A stretch of DNA of 64,000 bases from Elephas maximus indicus (taxonomy: Eukaryota; Chordata; Mammalia; Proboscidea; Elephantidae). Below, one piece after another: positions 1 to 11,034 of the stretch. Below the pieces are notes generated by a model. It was not told where the DNA came from. It worked only from the letters and a program-made list of their open reading frames with translations, and made no database searches. The DNA is taken from NCBI RefSeq assembly GCF_024166365.1, contig NC_064826.1, positions 64,683,001-64,747,000 of the forward strand, in the 5' to 3' direction. Every line of letters starts with the position of its first letter. Position 1 is the stretch's first letter. The position numbers and the translations under genes are program-made.

Positions 1-568
1 GAGGGGTTTATACCATGGAAATGGCTCACATGGTTTTTAAAGGCTGTAATGACCCAAGTCCATGGGGCAGGAAAGAGGCTTCTCCTGATTCACGTAGCCA
101 AAGGCGCTGGTGAACCCAAGATGGGCAGGCTGGAAAGCAGGGCTGTTGCAGGCTTCTCCTGACTCATGTAGCCACAGGGACTAGTGAACTCAAGGTTGGT
201 AGGCTGGAGAGCAGTGCTGTTGCTTACAGGCTGTGAAGGTCGATGAATCTCAAGGTGAGTAGGCAAGACCAAAGGTAAGCTTCTAGCTCAAGTCCCAGGA
301 ACCAGAGATCAGACAAACAGGAGCCAGCTGCAGGATCCAGAACAAGCAAAAGCCCTGACAAGGAGAGCAGGAAGGACTAGGTGGTGGAGCGAGGAGAATG
401 AAGGCTGAGGGGGCAGTGAGCCACCACAGGCCCTGCCTCCACCAAAACCATTCACAGCAGATCCCATCAAGGAGTGATCACATATCAAATCTCAACAGGG
501 AAGTGATCACACTGCCAAAACACTGAGAATCACGGCCCAGCCAAGTTGAGACACAATCTTAACCATCA
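1..568 (-). mobile_element. ERVL/MaLR-like LTR (family B), 3' end cut by window edge
   Basis: Read on the minus strand it begins near 568 with 'tgtgatggttaagattgtg' and matches, over most of its length, the plus-strand copy at 7764-8325 (shared phrases: 'caagatccagaacaag'-type block, 'gagaagcct', 'ggatcctgcagctggctcc'). The TG start, the length of over 560 bp and the absence of coding sequence fit a solitary LTR. Its 3' end lies outside the window. An internal tandem duplication of about 74 bp (77-224) is private to this copy. The exact subfamily name is not established; MaLR affinity is inferred from the 5' wording and from the AT-rich 3' end of its sister copy. Confidence 0.7.
77..224. repeat. 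74-bp tandem duplication inside LTR
   Basis: Two adjacent units, about 77-150 and 151-224, both run from 'ggcttctcctga' through 'gtagcca' and 'caggctgga' to 'gctgttgc', with roughly 80-85% identity. The sister LTR at 7764-8325 has a partly similar doubled block ('tgatcttggg' twice), so part of the duplication may be ancestral. Confidence 0.7.
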
Positions 569-1320
569 CATTGAGTTATTTAGAAATGTATTATTTAATT
601 TTCAAATACTTGAACTGATCCTCTTTATTTTTAGTAATGCTCCTTAAAATCTACTTTGTATGACATTAATATGGTTATATCAGCTTTTTAAAATTAGCAT
701 TTGTATGCTATATCTTTCTGCATTTTGTTTCTTTTATATTTTTAATGTCATTATATTTAAGGTGACTGTTTTTTTCTTGATTTATTTATCAATTTACTTG
801 TCAGTGGTCTTGCTTTTTTTTTTAACATGTACAATTCAGTGATATTAATTACATTTATCATGTTGCTCTGACTGGGACACAAAATGCAAAGGATCCAGTC
901 TCCTTAAAGACTCCTTGTAGCCTTCCTTCTCAGGTCTTACTCTTCCTTCGCCAAAGTGCTATCAGGAAGTGGGGCGAGGGCCCCTGTTAAAAATCCGATT
1001 ACTCCTATTTATAATCTATCATAATCTCTTGAAGGATAAGTTCTATCAATATAAATATATATCAACATACCACACATGTGTGTGTATATTCATTGTAAAA
1101 ATTTTCTCCCAGTCTTTAGCTTTTGATTTTATTTTCTTAATAGTGTCTTTAGAAAACTATAAATTCATAATTTATGTATATAGTCATATGTATATAAAAC
1201 AGGTAAAGATAAAAGACTATTATCTAGAATCTATAAAAAACTCCTATAAAAGTCTTATGAAGATACAAAAATCCCAATTAAAAATCAATGAAAGATTTGT
1301 TATACACACTTCACAAAGAT
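569..1320. other. AT-rich sequence with a small antisense L1-type piece
   Basis: No gene is visible. Around 785-870 the wording 'acaattcagtgatattaattacattta' resembles the antisense of an old L1 3' UTR, also seen at 41919-42330. The rest, including short open frames rich in Phe/Ile/Tyr, looks like chance translation of AT-rich DNA. Confidence 0.4.
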
Positions 1321-1325
1321 AATGA

Positions 1326-1364
1326 GTTGCTATGAGTTGGAATCAACTCGACAGCAGTGGGTGG
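1326..1364 (+). mobile_element. AfroSINE 3' tail fragment
   Basis: Only the terminal part is present: 'gctatgagttggaatcaac' followed by a 'gacagcagtgggt' ending. The tRNA-derived head is absent. Confidence 0.7.
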
Positions 1365-1434
1365 TGGGTATAAGCATATGAAAGAATGCTCTATATCAAA
1401 TTATACCACATGGAGATTTCACTAAATACGCATT

Positions 1435-1600
1435 CAAAAAAAACAAACCCATTGCCATCAAGTCAATTCCGACTCATAGAGAACTTATAGGACAGAGTAG
1501 AACTGCCCCATAGAGTTTCCAAGGAGCAGCTGATGGGTTCGAACTGTCGACATTTTGATTAGCAGGTAAACACTTAACCATTGCACCACCAGGGCTCCTC
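1435..1600 (-). mobile_element. AfroSINE (full length, reverse)
   Basis: Begins with an A-rich stretch plus 'cccattgccatcaag' (tail in reverse) and ends with 'accaccagggctcc' (head in reverse). The B box in reverse reads 'ggttcgaac'. It is flanked by an imperfect target duplication, 'tacgcatt' at 1427-1434 and 'tatgcatt' at 1602-1609. It sits in front of an old L1 3' UTR. Confidence 0.93.
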
Positions 1601-1614
1601 ATATGCATTAGAAT

Positions 1615-2230
1615 TGCTAAAATTAAGACTTATTTTACCAATTATTTGCTAGAAATGGATCAACTGGAAATTTTATATATAGCTGGTAGAAATATAAAAT
1701 GGCTTAACAATTTGGGACAATTTTTTTTATGCAGTTAATCATACACTTACTATATTAACAGTAATTCTACTCCAAATTATTTACCCAAGAGAAGTGAAAA
1801 TATATGTTCACATAAAGACTTGTACACCAATTATTCATACAGGTTACAAGTAAAAAAACAAAAGAAAACAAAACAGGAAAAAGCACATATGTTCATGAAC
1901 ACTTTAACGGAAAAACATCTTGCCATATCCATACAACAAAATATAATATAGCAATAAAATTTGACAAACTATTCAGGCAACAGTATGATGAATCTCAGAA
2001 ATATCACACTGAGTGAAAAAAGCCATACATAAGAAGTAACTATTGTACTATTCCATTTGTAGGAAATTGTAGAATAGTGAAAACTAAAATTTCGGAAACC
2101 AGATCAGCAGTTGCCTGGCAACAAGGAGAATTTTTGAGAGTGAGAAAAATATTCTATATCTTGATTATGGTAATGGTTACATGGTTTATACATTTATAAA
2201 AATTGATAAAACTGATTTAAGATGGAAAGT
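1615..2230 (+). mobile_element. Old L1 3' UTR fragment
   Basis: Contains, in the order usual for mammalian L1M-type 3' ends, an 'ctggaaattttatatatagctgg' type block, 'gaatctcagaaatatcacactgag', 'ccatttgtaggaaattg' and 'tcttgattatggtaatggtt'. These correspond to the conserved stretch found at 57560-58220 and 31450-32070. No open frame; strongly decayed. Confidence 0.65.
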
Positions 2231-2329
2231 CCTTGCCCATTTCTACTTATTTCCCTATGAAATATAGGCATGATGGATGTCACTGCATTGGAAATGTGAC
2301 TCTAAAGGCATAGAGCAGTTCTTAGTATT

Positions 2330-4230
2330 GCTTTATTATCTGTTTAATTTTTGTGTGATGGGTAGTGATGGCCCATCTTTCATTTCTAATAATGACAATT
2401 TGTGTCTTCTCTCTTTTATTCTAGATTAGTCTGGCTAGAGGTTTTTTGTTTGTTTTATCTTTTAAAAAAACTAGTCTTTATTGTTACTGATTTTCTCTAC
2501 TATTTTCCTATTTTCAATTGCATCGTTTTCTGCTCTAATTTTTTGTTTTCTTTTGGTTTAAATTGCTCTTTTTGCTGCAGTTTCCCGAAATAGAAGCTTA
2601 GATCATTAATTTTAGATTTTTCTTCATTTCTAATTTATGCATTTAGTGCTATAAATTTCCCTGTAAGCACTGCTTTCACTGCATCCTACAAATTTTGATA
2701 AGCTGTATTTTCATTTTCATTTAATTCAAACTATTTTAAAATTTCCTTTGAGACCTCTTCTTCGACCTATGTGTTACTTAGAAATGCGTTCTTTAATCTC
2801 CAAGTATTTGGGGGATTTTCCAGCTATCACTCTGTTATTGATTTCTAGTTTGTTTCCACTGTGGTCTGAGAACATAGTATGATTTCTATGCTTTTATTGT
2901 TTGTTAAGCAGTGTTTTCTGGCTCAGATTGTGGCCCACGTTGGATAATGTTTCATGTGAGCTTGAAGATAATGTATATTCTGTTGTTGCTGGATGCAGTA
3001 TTCTATAAATGTCAATTCGATCCAGTTGATTGATAGTGCTGTTCAGACCAAGTATGTGTTTACTGATTTTTTGCCTGCTTGATTTCTCAGTCACTGAGAG
3101 AGGACTGTTGAAGTCTACAACTAAAATAGTGGATTTGTCGATTTCTCCTTGCAGTTCTATCTTTTTTTTTTTTTTTTTAAATTTTTATTCTGACATTCTG
3201 TTATGTCTTCTTGGAGATTGACCCTTTATCATTATGTAATGTCCTTCTTTATCTCTGATATTTTCCTTGCCCTTAAGTCTGTTTTTTCTGAACCGAGGTA
3301 AATAGATCTTTAATGTAAGAATTTATGTTCATCTGGCTAGGACTTGGGCTGTATTTAATTTTACTATAGCTCTAGATGCCAGAGGTTTTAATTTCTCCTA
3401 GTGCCCTTGTTTTTGTCTCCTCTCTTGATTTTGGGCTTCCCTAAGTATTCCTCCTCAGAGAATGTCCTTGTCTTACAGCCAATTCAGCTGTAATCCATGG
3501 TTATTTTATTGGTGCCCTGCATGGTAGTAAAGCATGGAGAAGGAGTAGTGTTCTATAGTTGTATGATTAAATCTAAGTCTTTTAGTCAGCCTGTGTTCCC
3601 AGACTGTGACTTTTAAAAGTATTTCCTAGAGTTTATATCCCCATTTGGTGAGACAAGAAGGCTAGAAGGGGCTGGAGTCTGGGAAATGCCATTCTCCAAG
3701 GTAGGGCACGACTCTAGTCAAAATCTCTTCCTTCTGTAGAGTGGGCCTTTGTAATGCAAAACAGTCCAAGCATATTTCTCAATGGATACTTTTCACCTCC
3801 TCCTACCAGAGCCAGGGGCGTATCTCTCTTAGCTCTTCATACTGAGAACGTGGTGGATTTCCTGGAGATACAACCCACAAAAATGAGGCACACAGACGTT
3901 TCTTGTTCTTACACTAGTCCACACTCAGTCTCCAGCAATTTGCCAAAGGGATCATTTAAGTGTTCCTCCACCAGTTTGCCTTTTCAGTGGCTTCTGCTAC
4001 AGGTCAGGAGATCTCGTAGGTGATTCTTTGGGTGCAACTATCTCTCCAGACCTCAAGTTGGTGGTTTGCCCTGTAAACTCAGTTCTCTGATGGGTCCAAG
4101 AAAAGTTGCTGATATTCAGTTTGTTCAGCTTTTTTCGTGTCGTAAATCCTGGAGTGACTAATTCAAAACTCTTTGAACTGAAACCAGAAGTCTCTCCAGT
4201 CAGTTTTAATAAGCTTTTCCTCCTACAAAT
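2330..4230 (-). mobile_element. Decayed L1 (ORF1/ORF2 part), antisense
   Basis: The plus strand reads as antisense L1M: 'ataaatttccctgtaagcactgc', 'aatctccaagtatttggggg', 'ccactgtggtctgagaacat', then an endonuclease piece (2894-3094, minus) with residues equivalent to the ...IYR..HP..TEYT...S segment near the end of the ORF2 endonuclease domain. A run of about 20 T at 3161-3179 interrupts it. 3300-4230 continues as antisense 5' L1 sequence, ending near 'gaaaccagaagtctc'. Many stops and frameshifts; certainly non-functional. Confidence 0.75.
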
Positions 4231-4261
4231 TTGACAATTTCATCAAAATTTTTATTTTTTC

Positions 4262-4348
4262 ATACATCCCGAAAACCAGTGCTGTTGAGTTGATTCCGAC
4301 TCATAGCGACCCTATAGGACAGAATAGAACCATGCCACCAGGGTTTCC
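4262..4348 (-). mobile_element. AfroSINE with large internal deletion
   Basis: The tail half ('cagtgctgttgagttgattcc' through 'ataggacagaatagaac') is joined directly to the head end 'atgccaccagggtttcc'. The middle, including the B box, is missing. About 85 bp instead of about 160. Confidence 0.88.
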
Positions 4349-4490
4349 TTTTCATATGTAGTTAAATAAATAACGTTAGTATATAGTTAAAATCAAGTTT
4401 TTATAGTTAAAATAAAGTTCATATATAGTTAAAAAAATTAAGTTCATATGTAGTTAAATAAATAAAATTTTCATATATAGTTATTTATAA
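4349..4490. repeat. Small AT-rich tandem repeat
   Basis: Five imperfect copies of a 25-40 bp unit built on 'catatatagttaaa'. The first (4352-4372) and fourth (4444-4465) share 'tcatatgtagttaaataaat'. It lies against the deleted AfroSINE. Confidence 0.8.
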
Positions 4491-6040
4491 TATCTTCTGC
4501 ATTTTAAATGTCATTATCTATTGTGATGTTCACTTTTTCACTTCAAATACTGTTTACTAAAGCCTTCTCTCTTTTTATAGTTAAGTTTGGTCTCCCCAGA
4601 GGTTTACTGGTTTTATTATTCTTTCGACAAACAAAGCTTTGCGCTTTATGGATTCTCCTTACTCTATGTTTTCTGCTTGGCAAAACCAATCACATGTCTG
4701 GGCCCCAGCTACAAGGGAGGCTGGGAATGCAAGTGTATGGCTTTTACCTTGGCAAGGCTTATAAGGTAGGAAATTCCTCAAACATTCAAAGAACGTTCAA
4801 AATTGCTTGGCTGTCCAAAAAATGACAAATGTCTACTATATATTTTTCTTAACTTTTTTCTCATATTTTCTATCTCTTTGCTTAATTGCCTAACAGTAAA
4901 TTTCTTATCTTCAAGTCATTACATCATTCTACAGATATTTCATTGTTCTTCAGTCCTCCTATGGAGTTCTTTAAAACAAACCAACAAAAAAACATCGCAT
5001 CTTGCTTTGCTTTTAATTTCCAAGAATTCCCTCCTTTCCCGATAGTTTCATTGGATACCATAAATTTTCAAATCAATATGAGCATTCTAATTATAATTTT
5101 TTTTAAAGGTTATCTTTTGTTTTATTTTGTGTATTCATCTTAGTGCCTCTCTTTCTTGCTATGTTTTCCTCAGAATGGCAGGCAACTCATGCTTGTGCAT
5201 TCATATTTATAAACAAAGAATTGTTTTATCAGTGTAGGTGTGATGAGGTTCCTCAGTCATTTTCAAACTTTCTTTCCTAGGAAAAACTATCTTCCCAAAA
5301 GGGAGAAGTAATTTTATGGTCCCATCGGTGTGAAAGGGAAGTGTTTACGGAAATGCTTTCTGACAGTGTAGAATGGGAAGCTTTCCTGAAGGGCACCTAG
5401 ACAAGGAGTATACAGACAACCTACTGATGTTTCTCAAATGGTGAAATAAGGAAAAGATCACTGTGGTGGAACTCACTTAGATGTGGAGCTGCATGTCCTT
5501 CTTGTTTTTTTATGTCCATCCTAAGAATCAGATCTTATATTTTTATCTTGCTCCAGCCCAGGAGGTCATGTTGGGTCTTCAGAACTTCCACTTTATTTAT
5601 TTCTTTCAATGGGATTCAGCTTGTAGGCTAAAGAACATCCAAGCTGGGACTAGCTCAACTGTTGCACAATTCTTTAATGAATTAGCTCACTGACTGGCTT
5701 GTGGCCTGCTTCCATTACCAAGCCTACTGACCTAGTGCTCTGCATTCCTCTGAGATTTCTTGCACTCATTCTGCCATCTACTGTACATTTTCAAAAAGTT
5801 CCTCAAATTTTCAGTTTGACGATGACAAAATGCTTTATCTCCAGTGCTGTTATAGATTTCTTCTTTTTTCTTATATCATTCTTATTTTTTAATGTGATTT
5901 TGTGGAGGAAAGATAATAATGTTCGTCTCCTTGGTGTGATGGCCACTCCCTCTGTCCCCCCCGCCGACACTGAACAATAGGTAAATTATTAAGCTAGCTT
6001 AGACTAAATAAAATAATCAACAACTTGTTGGTCAGATTAA
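4491..6040. other. Unassigned AT-rich sequence, no gene
   Basis: The short open frames here (up to about 105 codons, e.g. 4508-4825) are hydrophobic, low in CpG and show no family motif, splice pattern or codon bias. I see no recognisable repeat except scattered poly-T. Confidence 0.5.
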
Positions 6041-6907
6041 AAAGTCGGCTTTTTTCCACTAAATACACAAGAGATAAGTGGTAACATGGTGAAGGGTAAG
6101 ACAGTACACAATACTGGGGAAACCAGCACAACTTGACCAATACAAGGTCATGGAAGCTTCATAGACACATCCAGACTCCCTGATGGACCAAATTACTAAG
6201 CTGAGGGCTGGGGACCATGTATTGGGGAACATGTAGCTCAATTGGCATGACATAGTTTATAAAGAAAATGTTCTGCACCCTACTTTGGTGAGTAGCATCT
6301 GGGATCTTAAAAGCTTGTGAGCGGCCATCTAAGATACTCTATTGGTCCCACCCAGTCTGGAGCAAGGGAGAAAAGAACCAAAGACACAAAGGAAAGATTA
6401 GCCCAAAGGACTAATGGACCACAACTACCGTGGCCTCCACCAGATTCACTCTAGTACAATTAGAGGGTGCCCAGCTACAACCACTGACTGTTTTGACAGG
6501 GATCACAGTACAGGGTCCCAGACAGAGCTGGAGAAAAATGTAGAACGAAATTCAAACTCACAAAAAAGATCAGACTTATTGGTCTGATAGAGACTGGAGA
6601 AACCCTGAGAGTATAGCTCCCAGATACCCTCCTAACTCAGTCCTAAGGTTCACCCTTCAGCCAAAGATTAGACAGGCACATAAAACAAAAGGAGAGTAAA
6701 TGAACACACCGGCCCAGGGGCAAGGATAAGAAGGCAGGAGGTAACAATAAAGCTGGTAATGGGGAACCTAAGGTTGAGAAGGAGAGAGTGTAGGCACATT
6801 GTGGGGCAATCAATGTCACAAAACATTATGTGTATTAGTTATTAACGAGAGATTAATTTGCTCTGTAAACCTTCATCTAAAGCACAATAAAAAAAAAGTC
6901 CGCTTTT
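6041..6907 (+). mobile_element. 5'-truncated L1-type 3' end with poly(A) and target duplication
   Basis: About 840 bp of non-coding sequence ends 'aagcacaataaaaaaaaa', a polyadenylation-like end. It is flanked by a near-perfect 13-bp duplication, 'aaagtcggctttt' at 6041-6053 and 'aaagtccgctttt' at 6895-6907. Related copies are at 14834-15175, more distantly at 15395-16045 and 23500-24150, and in reverse at 34330-35180. The poly(A), 5' truncation and duplication length fit L1 retrotransposition. Calling it an L1 3' UTR rather than a non-autonomous element is inference. Confidence 0.75.
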
Positions 6908-7185
6908 CTCATTGGTATATTTAAACCTTATATTTGTGCCAATAGATTCTTGGACATGGACATCTTTACTGTGATTTCTTTAAATGAAAAGTGTCATTTG
7001 ATATTTGTATAATTCATTTCAGTACTTCTGATAAGAATTTTTTTTAGCTTTTTCTGAAACACATATATGTTCATTAACATAAATAACATATATTAATATG
7101 AATATATATTTTAATATGAAAATCAAAATATTAATTGTGGTTATTCTGAAAGGTGGTTTGAGTGATATTGATGTTTTTGCTTTTT
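6908..7185. other. Unassigned AT-rich sequence
   Basis: No recognisable gene or repeat; includes a TA-rich stretch near 7075-7130. Confidence 0.5.
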
Positions 7186-7189
7186 TTTA

Positions 7190-7613
7190 AAGCACTTTTA
7201 TAGCTTTATTTGATAATCAGCTGTTTTCACCCACATTGACTACTTTAGGTTTTTGAAAGTGGTGACAAGTACATAGGTAATCAATGTATAGAGCTTGTTT
7301 GGTGAATCTTCATCCTCATTACATTTTCTGAACAACTGTACACAGATATGGTATGGGACATTCCTTATTTCTTTGGCCAAGACAACTTTGTTAAGCCTGA
7401 TGTCAGTGAGCACATCTGGTGTTCCCATCTCCTTCATGGCAAATTTCCAGAGCTTCTTGAGTGCTCAAGGGGCATGCTTCTTGAAGCCACAACATGGATG
7501 ACTTGTTACTGTTGGTGGTGTACAATCTGGTCACCACTTCATTGATAGCAGAAGGGACCTTCTTCTTATCACCCTTCTTTGTGGGGAACCACTGTACCAA
7601 GACCAGGTTGGAA
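7190..7613 (-). pseudogene. RPL31: Processed pseudogene of ribosomal protein L31
   Basis: Minus-strand translation gives L31 (eL31, a 125-residue protein of the large ribosomal subunit) almost end to end: KKG.KKK..SAINEVVTR, then after a frameshift MKEMGTPDV...[26 protein letters not shown] and TTFKNL. No introns are present. The 3' UTR follows directly, with 'aaataaagctataaaa' and a short A tract (T run at 7181-7188 on the plus strand). The initiator ATG has become GTG near 7588. One frameshift lies around 7403-7437, and a stop falls just after KNL, so the product cannot be made. It is an ordinary L1-mediated retrocopy; its divergence from the functional sequence indicates it is old. Confidence 0.95.
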
Positions 7614-7763
7614 AAGAAGAGTTAATTTTTTGTTCTTTGATTGTATTTCCTAATTTTTCTGCAATGAACATGTATGTAATTAAAAGGGTAACATTTTAAA
7701 ACAGATAAAAATATTTGGATATGTTTTATTTCAGTTTACTAGACAAATGTAGCCCATCGCTAC

Positions 7764-8325
7764 TATAATGGTTAAGATTGTGGGCCAACTTGTGGGCCAT
7801 GATTCTCAGTGTTTTGATAGTTGTATGATGTTGTGATCACTTCCATATTGAGATTTGATATAATGTGGTCACCCTCATGATGGGATCTGCTGTGAGTAGC
7901 TAGTCAGGTGAAAGGGAGTTTCTTTGGGTATGTGACTTGCATCAAATATAAGTGGACATTTTGGCAAGGCTTGTGGGCTTTTGCTTGTTCTGGATCCTGC
8001 AGGTGGCTCCTGTTAGTCTGATCTCCAGTTCTTGGGACTTGAGCTAGCAGCTTACCTGTGTGTGGTCTTGCCTGCCGATCTTGGGATTCGTCAGTCTTTA
8101 CAGCCTGTGAGCAAGAGCCCTGCTGTCTGACCTGCTGATCTTGGGCTCATCAGCCCCTGCAGCTACGTAAATCAGGAGAAGCCTCCAGGCTGACCCATGG
8201 ACTTGGGGCGCTCCAGTCTCTATAAGCGCATAAGCCATTTCCCTGATATAAATCTCTCGCTCTATATATTTATATGCTTTACTGGTTTTTCTTCTCTAGA
8301 GAACCCAGCCTTAGACAGCTACATA
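7764..8325 (+). mobile_element. ERVL/MaLR-like solo LTR (family B)
   Basis: Plus-strand sister of the element at 1-568. It starts 'aatggttaagattgtggg' and ends 'gagaacccagccttagaca' after an AT-rich stretch ('gatataaatctctcgc'), an end style found in MaLR/ERVL LTRs. No internal retroviral sequence lies on either side. Non-coding. Confidence 0.72.
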
Positions 8326-8384
8326 GGAAAGTAATTATATTTTAGAATAGTAGGTTTTGGAACATCTAATACCATAAATATATG

Positions 8385-8538
8385 TAAACCCATTGTCGTT
8401 GAGTCAATTTCAACTCAAAGTGACTCGATGGGACAGAGTAGAACTGCCCCATACGGTTTCCAAGGAACAGCTAGCGGATTTGACTACCGACCTTTTGGTT
8501 AGCAGCCGAGCTCTTAACCACTAAGCCACAAGGGCTCT
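8385..8538 (-). mobile_element. AfroSINE (reverse)
   Basis: Runs from 'aacccattgtcgttgagtc' to 'ccacaagggctct' and covers the whole element. It is flanked by 'accataaatatatgta' (8371-8386) and 'accttatatgta' (8539-8550), a diverged target duplication. Confidence 0.92.
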
Positions 8539-8549
8539 ACCTTATATGT

Positions 8550-9300
8550 ACAGGCTGCAAAAAGGTTTTCATGTATTATAGAGGAACATTTAAGTTTAAA
8601 CCTGCAAGTATTATTTCTTCTCTGCTTTTTCCTTCCAGCTGCTGACCTTCAAAATAACATAATATTGAGATGACTCATGAGAATCAGTGTGAAATAGAAC
8701 ATGTTACTGCTAGAAGCTCTTCCCTCCTTCTACTACTTAGTACCGTCAGTACTATATAAAGGCAGAACAGAGTTATGAAAACTGAAATTAGAAATCAGTC
8801 CTGTCAGCACACCTTAAAAAGAACTATAATTTTGTTAGGAATGTGCAACAAAAGAATTGATGTCAACTATTCATTTAGCAATAACATTTGTTATGCAGAA
8901 GAAATAATGCATTATCAGCATTATAGGATGAGATCTCTTATAAGGTCCTAACTTGCTAACTAAAGAGCTTTGTGGGCTCCATTATAATGTGGCTTATAAC
9001 CCACGTCTCTCAAATTTCTCCATAAATTATATGAAAAAATATATGCACAAAGATTCTTTTATTAAAATATTATAGCATTAGCATTTCCCTTTATTTCTTC
9101 TTTGGGACTTATCCTACAAAATGACTCTGGGGCCAAGGACAGAAAATGGCTCTAAACTGTGAAAGTGACAACTGGAGGCATTTTCAAAATCTGGGAAAAA
9201 TTAAGAGCACAAAGTGGTCACATTTTTATTTGCTATGAAAAAAATATACAAAATTTGAAAGTGAGGAACAAAATTGGTGCCACCCAAGCATTATTTAGGG
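8550..9300. other. Unassigned sequence, no gene
   Basis: AT-rich with no repeat I can name and no coding signal. Confidence 0.45.
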
Positions 9301-9302
9301 AC

Positions 9303-9465
9303 TTGGTTCTCGAACTTCAGTGTGCTTTAGAGTTAGTCAGAAGGGTCTGTTAAAATATCGTTGGTCCTCATCCCAGAGTTTCTGATTCTATAAATCTGGT
9401 ATGGGGCCTGAGGCTTTCATTTTTAACAAATTCCCAGGTTATTACAGATGCTGCTGATCTACTAA
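9303..9465 (+). mobile_element. MER5A-like hAT-Charlie remnant
   Basis: The phrases 'tctcgaacttcagtgtgc', 'cagagtttctgattct', 'ggggcctgag' and 'aacaaattcccaggt' followed by 'gctgctgatc' follow the order of the non-autonomous hAT element MER5A. Moderately diverged; no transposase sequence. Confidence 0.85.
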
Positions 9466-9469
9466 AAAA

Positions 9470-10865
9470 AAACTTTTTTTTTTTGATCTATGAACTATAA
9501 TTTCAAAATTGCTGATGTAGCAGAAGGTATCTACATAGACTTACTGTACACTATTTATTAACGTCCCCAGGTACATGTCAATTTATAGACTTTTGTTCAA
9601 TAGTGATGAAAATAATTTCTGTCCAGTGGAATAGATAACACTCTTTATTTCCCGGTAAGACATTATCAGTTTTCTATCTTCCTCAGTCACCTTATAGGAA
9701 CATTTCTCTGTATAAGTATGTGTGTGTATGCATGTGAATTCATGCGTGTGTATAACTAGCTTTTCAAATGCTGCTTGAACCAGTTTTTGCATCTTACTGA
9801 TTCCCTCATTAACGAGTACATGCAATAACATTTTGACGCATGTTCATATTACATTTGTATGAGAGCCATGATTTTAATTTTATGAAAATTATACTTACCA
9901 TTTTTGAATGAATCAGTTCTGACTGAATTTCAGTGCTCTTCTGGATTTTATTACATAATTTTCAACAAATATTGTGCACTGTGCATCAACATAACATTTT
10001 TTAAATTAAAATCACATATTTTGTGAAACTTGTTAATTTATTTGGAATTTCTTGTGTTATTGCAACAGACACCCTTTTTTTTTGCCTCAGATTTTTGCCT
10101 TTGTATTTTCTTAACACTTCATCAGGAAGTTGTATTCTATGCCAAATATTATTAATCAGAATTATTCTCTCTTCATTTTCATTGAAGTAGCATCAAAAGA
10201 GTCTGTTTTAGGTCAACATGTAGAAATATACAGCATGACTATGCATGTTCTTCTGAAGAATTGGGTGGCACCCATACTAGGTAGTAAAAAAAAAAAATAC
10301 ATTTTAGGATAAAGAAGTAATGACAGAACATGTAAGTTAGAAGTTTGTGTGCTTCCAGGAGTTAAGAAAATTGCTGGAGATTAAAAAAAAAAAAAAAAAT
10401 TTTTTTTTTTGGAGATTAATGTCTACAAATTCAACTCCCAATTTATCACTAAATTTTGAGTTCTTTTGCACCATTGTTTGCCAAGTATTACAACATGTGC
10501 AGGATATGATATGATAATGTTAAAAATAATCAAAACTTATAGAAGATTAACCATCGACTAATTGATCCCTGCCTTCCCCTTTTTTACTAAGATCAACTGA
10601 TATCCAGTCACAATGTGGTCTCTGGCCCTCCACCCAACTGCAGCCATGATATCTTTTGAAATTTAAATTAAGTAAGCCTGGTTTAGTACAGGAAAGAAAA
10701 TATCAACAACCTTGGGTGAAAATGATCACTAGCAAGATTAACTTTTGGTCAGGAATTTTTTTTTACTGTTAATATTTGGTTTCATGGGTAAGAAAAACCT
10801 TAAAATCAAAGTAAGATGTCTGCCATTACATTTTCTTTTCAACAGTAATTTAATGAAGCTGTAGG
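9470..10865. other. Unassigned AT-rich sequence with A/T tracts
   Basis: No gene seen. It includes a TG-rich stretch (9718-9750) and the A17/T11 structure at 10376-10418, listed separately. Confidence 0.45.
10376..10418. repeat. A17-T11 tract between 8-bp direct repeats
   Basis: 'ggagatta' at 10376-10383 and again at 10411-10418 flank a pure A run followed by a pure T run. The A and T runs can form a hairpin. Confidence 0.85.
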
Positions 10866-10870
10866 CAAAA

Positions 10871-11029
10871 GGAAACCCTGGTGGCGTAGTGGTTAAGTGC
10901 TATGGCTGCTAATCAAGAGGTCAGCAGTTCGAATCTGCCAGGTGCTCCTTGGAAACTCTATGGGTCAGTTCTACTTTGTTCTATAGGGTCGCTATGAGTT
11001 GGATTCAACTTGACGGCAGTGGGTTTGGT
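10871..11029 (+). mobile_element. AfroSINE (forward)
   Basis: Full element: A-box region 'gtggcgtagtggttaagtg', B box 'cagttcgaatctg', body 'gctccttggaaactc', tail 'gtcgctatgagttggattc' and 'agtgggtttgg' end. Low divergence from the other copies suggests a younger insertion. Confidence 0.95.
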
Positions 11030-11034
11030 AAGAA

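Noticed and set aside
4508..4825. A 105-codon frame as a possible small membrane protein gene
   Set aside because: Composition follows the AT-rich background; no start context, splice or homology support.
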